Shown piece after piece: positions 4,335-6,717 of a stretch of 6,717 nucleotides of DNA (within the stretch, counting starts at the first letter, position 1; every line of letters begins with the position of its first letter). The notes beneath the pieces were generated by a model that saw only the letters and a list, made by a program, of their open reading frames with translations, was not told where the DNA came from and made no database searches. The DNA comes from Pseudomonadota bacterium. GTDB taxonomy: Bacteria > Pseudomonadota > Gammaproteobacteria > Steroidobacterales > Steroidobacteraceae. The DNA is taken from NCBI GenBank assembly GCA_023433465.1, contig JAEZCR010000061.1:1-6717 (forward strand), given 5' to 3'. A program made the translations under genes and the position numbers.

Positions 4335-6717
4335 ATGCGCATTGTCTTACGCGCGGCACTGGCCGCGATGGCGGTCTGCGGTTCCATCACGTCGCACGCG
4401 CAGCAGGCGGTGCCCGATTTCCTGCGCGAATGGGAAGGCTGGGTACTGCGCGGCGAGGAATTCCGGCGTTGTCCGTTTCTCGCGTCCGCGACCCAGCAGC
4501 CGGGGCGGCCCATCGACGCGGGCGCCTTCCGCTGCGGCTGGCCCGAACGCCTCTCGCTCGACGTCGACGCTCGCGGGGGCCGCTTCTCGCAGCGCTGGCA
4601 GGTGTACGCCGAGAGCTGGGTCGAGTTGCCGGGCGACACCGAACGCTGGCCGCGCGACGTGCGCGTCAACGGTCAGCCGGCCGCGGTGGTCGCCATCGGC
4701 AACGTGCCGAACCTGCGCCTCGCGCCGGGCACACATGCGATCTCGGGACGCTTCGAATGGAGCGCTCGGCCCGAGGCGCTGCCGCTGCCTAAATCCACCG
4801 CGATCATCGATCTCGCCGTCGATGGCCAGCGTGTCGCGCAGCCCGAACGTCCCGATGGCGCGGTCTGGCTCGGCAAGCGCCGCAGCGCCGAACAGGCGGC
4901 CGCCATGGAAGTGCAGGTCTATCGTCTGGTCACCGACGACATTCCCGTTCGACTCGCGACGCGTATCCGGCTGAACGTCGCGGGCGATGCGCGCGAGGAA
5001 TTGCTGGCGCGCGTGCTACCCGAAGGATTCACGCCCCTCAATCTCCAGGGCGCATTGCCCGCGCGGCTCGAGCGCGATGGCACGCTGCGCATCCAGGTAC
5101 GACCCGGCAGCCACGAGATCACCCTGCATGCGCGCGGCGCGACGGTGGCCGGCGCACTCGCGCGCCCGACCGTCGCGGGCGGCACGTGGGCGCGCGACGA
5201 GATCTGGAGCTTCGCGTCCCGCGACGACCTTAGGGTCGCGGCGGCGGAAGGCGCCGAGGGAATCGATCCCGCGCAGGCGAACGTTCCGCCCGAGTGGCGC
5301 GAGTACCCCGCGTTTCGCATGGGCGCAGAGGACAAGCTCACCGTCGTCGAGCGCAGCCGCGGGCTCGCGAACGCCGACGACAACCGCCTGAGTCTCGACC
5401 GGCAGATCTGGCTCGACTTCAGCCACGAGGGATTCACCGCGGTCGACACCATTCGCGGCAAACTGCGGCGCGACTGGCGGCTCGACATGCGCGCGCCGTT
5501 CCGCCTCGCGAGCGCCACCGAGAACGGCCAGCAGTTGCTCGTGACCGAGGGCGCGGACGGCGAGGCCGGGCTTGAACTGCGCACGCCGGATCTCGCCCTG
5601 ACTACCGTGGCGCGCAAGGCGGGCGGCGGCGGCGCGATGCCCGCGACCGGCTGGGACAACCGCTTCGAGCGCGTCGACGGCACGCTGAATCTGCCGCCGG
5701 GGCACCGATTGATCGCGGCGATCGGCGCGGATTTCGTCTACGGATCCTGGTGGGAGAACTGGGGCCTGTGGAACGTGTTCGGCGTGCTGCTCATCGTCGT
5801 GTTCGTGCATTGGACCGCGGGCAGGGTGCTTGCAGCCATCGCGGCCGTCGCGCTGCTGCTCACGTACCAGGAAGCGCCCGAGTACATCTGGCTGTGGGGA
5901 AACCTGCTCGCAGCGCTCGCCATCGCGCGCGCGGCGCCCGAGGGGAGGTTCCAGCGCATCGCGCGCGGTTATCGCAGCGCGAGTTTCATCGTGCTCGGTC
6001 TCGCGCTGCTGCCGTTCCTGTGGTCGCAGGTGCGCGTCGCGCTGTATCCGCAGCTCGAAGGTTCACTTTCATACGGCCTCATGTCGCAGCCGGAGCATCT
6101 GCGCGCTCCGCGCGAATATCCCGAGGGGGCTGCGGCGACGGATGCGGCGGCCGCGGCATCGGACGCGGCCTCTCCCGCCATCGAGGCGGACATCGTCGAG
6201 GAGCAACCGTATGCACTCGAGAGCGACGTCGCGATGGCGAAGGCGGGCATCAACACGATGCAGGTGATCCAGCGTTACGCGGCGGGCACCGTGCTGCAGG
6301 CCGGCCCGGGTATTCCGGACTGGCACTTCCAGTCGTATCGGTACGGCTGGTCGGGTCCGGTCGAAGCGGCGGACACCGTGAGATTCGTCTTCGTCGGGCC
6401 GATCACGCTGTTCTTCTGGCGACTGATCGGCGTCATCACGCTCGTCGTGTTGTTCGGGTGGCTTGCGATGCTGAGTTTCGGCGGGCAGTGGCCGCCGAGG
6501 ATGCGCGCACCGAAGGCTCCGGGAGTTCCGGGTGCGACCACCGCGGTTGCAGCCGCCGTCGTGCTGCTCGCGGCCGGGCTGGGCGCCTCGACACCCGCCT
6601 CGGCGCAGGCTCCCGCGAGTCCCTCCACGGAACTGCTCAATGAATTGAAAGCGCGACTGACCGCGGCGCCGACTTGCGCGCCGCATTGCGCGGACGTCGC
6701 GGCCGCACGCGTGGCCG
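4335..6717 (+). CDS. Large exported, multi-membrane-segment envelope protein of unknown function, 3' end outside window
   Basis: One frame runs from ATG 4335 to the window end without a stop (794 codons visible). Residues 1-22 are a signal peptide (MRIVLRAALAAMAV..., cleavage likely after SHA22). Residues about 23-470 look beta-rich and exported, with a possible disulfide pair C46/C67 and a recurring strand pattern around PG-H: PGTH (131-134), PGSH (257-260) and PGH (455-457). Hydrophobic segments follow at about 477-497, 498-513, 517-533 and 550-572. Then come an Ala/Asp-rich linker (597-625), a soluble stretch, a membrane segment at about 688-711 and a second signal-peptide-like segment at about 735-752 ending in PASAQA. 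The visible end contains CAPHC (781-785). I do not recognise a named family and give no function. My recollection is that long unnamed proteobacterial envelope proteins share the PG-H strand layout (unverified). Confidence 0.85.
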   Translation, partial: MRIVLRAALAAMAVCGSITSHAQQAVPDFLREWEGWVLRGEEFRRCPFLASATQQPGRPIDAGAFRCGWPERLSLDVDARGGRFSQRWQVYAESWVELPGDTERWPRDVRVNGQPAAVVAIGNVPNLRLAPGTHAISGRFEWSARPEALPLPKSTAIIDLAVDGQRVAQPERPDGAVWLGKRRSAEQAAAMEVQVYRLVTDDIPVRLATRIRLNVAGDAREELLARVLPEGFTPLNLQGALPARLERDGTLRIQVRPGSHEITLHARGATVAGALARPTVAGGTWARDEIWSFASRDDLRVAAAEGAEGIDPAQANVPPEWREYPAFRMGAEDKLTVVERSRGLANADDNRLSLDRQIWLDFSHEGFTAVDTIRGKLRRDWRLDMRAPFRLASATENGQQLLVTEGADGEAGLELRTPDLALTTVARKAGGGGAMPATGWDNRFERVDGTLNLPPGHRLIAAIGADFVYGSWWENWGLWNVFGVLLIVVFVHWTAGRVLAAIAAVALLLTYQEAPEYIWLWGNLLAALAIARAAPEGRFQRIARGYRSASFIVLGLALLPFLWSQVRVALYPQLEGSLSYGLMSQPEHLRAPREYPEGAAATDAAAAASDAASPAIEADIVEEQPYALESDVAMAKAGINTMQVIQRYAAGTVLQAGPGIPDWHFQSYRYGWSGPVEAADTVRFVFVGPITLFFWRLIGVITLVVLFGWLAMLSFGGQWPPRMRAPKAPGVPGATTAVAAAVVLLAAGLGASTPASAQAPASPSTELLNELKARLTAAPTCAPHCADVAAARVA

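Noticed and set aside
4335..4390. Lipoprotein signal for the large protein (Cys15)
   Set aside because: The residues before Cys15 (MAV) do not form a lipobox, which needs Gly, Ala or Ser just before the Cys. A normal cleavage site after SHA22 fits better.
4138..4974. 278-codon plus-strand frame across the DUF924 start and the divergent gap
   Set aside because: It runs antisense through the conserved N-terminus of DUF924 and out of frame over the signal peptide of the large protein. The product is Arg/Ser/Pro-rich.
5622..5633. GGC tandem repeat as a possible phase-variable tract
   Set aside because: Four triplets coding for Gly430-433 are too few for slippage switching, and changes would be in frame.
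5016..5810. 264-codon minus-strand frame (and the overlapping one at 4919-5683)
   Set aside because: Both are antisense to the large envelope protein. The plus-strand frame shows a signal peptide, patterned beta strands and membrane segments, while these products are Arg/Ala/Ser-rich and featureless.
5750..6643. 297-codon plus-strand frame with a start at 5750
   Set aside because: It is out of frame with the 4335 gene and its product is Arg/Gly/Ala-rich. The 4335 frame encodes the hydrophobic membrane segments over the same bases.

Overview
This is a high-GC, densely packed chromosomal segment. Third codon positions are mostly G or C, and genes overlap or nearly touch. The gene families (paired M16B peptidases, a CDF transporter, a DUF924 protein and a large envelope protein) suggest a Gram-negative proteobacterium, perhaps a high-GC gammaproteobacterium. 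The taxonomy is inference from gene content and composition; no rRNA or other marker gene is present. I see no mobile element, CRISPR array, tRNA or rRNA.

Layout. Positions 1-3638 (+) form a tight three-gene unit: an M16 zinc metallopeptidase whose 5' end lies outside the window, a second M16 protein that overlaps it by 4 bases (ATGA), and a cation diffusion facilitator (CDF) starting 3 bases after the second stop. On the opposite strand, 3628-4257 encodes a DUF924 protein that overlaps the CDF gene tail to tail by 11 bases. A 77-base divergent gap (4258-4334) follows. From 4335 to the window end (+) one uninterrupted reading frame encodes at least 794 residues of a large envelope protein, and its 3' end is outside the window. 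No stretch longer than 300 bases lacks a gene.

How the genes may work together. The two M16 proteins look like the halves of one heterodimeric peptidase. The first keeps the zinc site (HFFEH plus a downstream Glu) but lacks the C-terminal Arg/Tyr pair. The second has lost HxxEH but keeps Arg/Tyr, and it carries a signal peptide, so the complex probably works in the periplasm. The CDF transporter is likely translated from the same transcript. The large protein has a signal peptide, a beta-rich exported region, a cluster of membrane segments, a further membrane segment and then a second signal-peptide-like hydrophobic segment. I cannot assign it a function, and it is the least explained object in the window.
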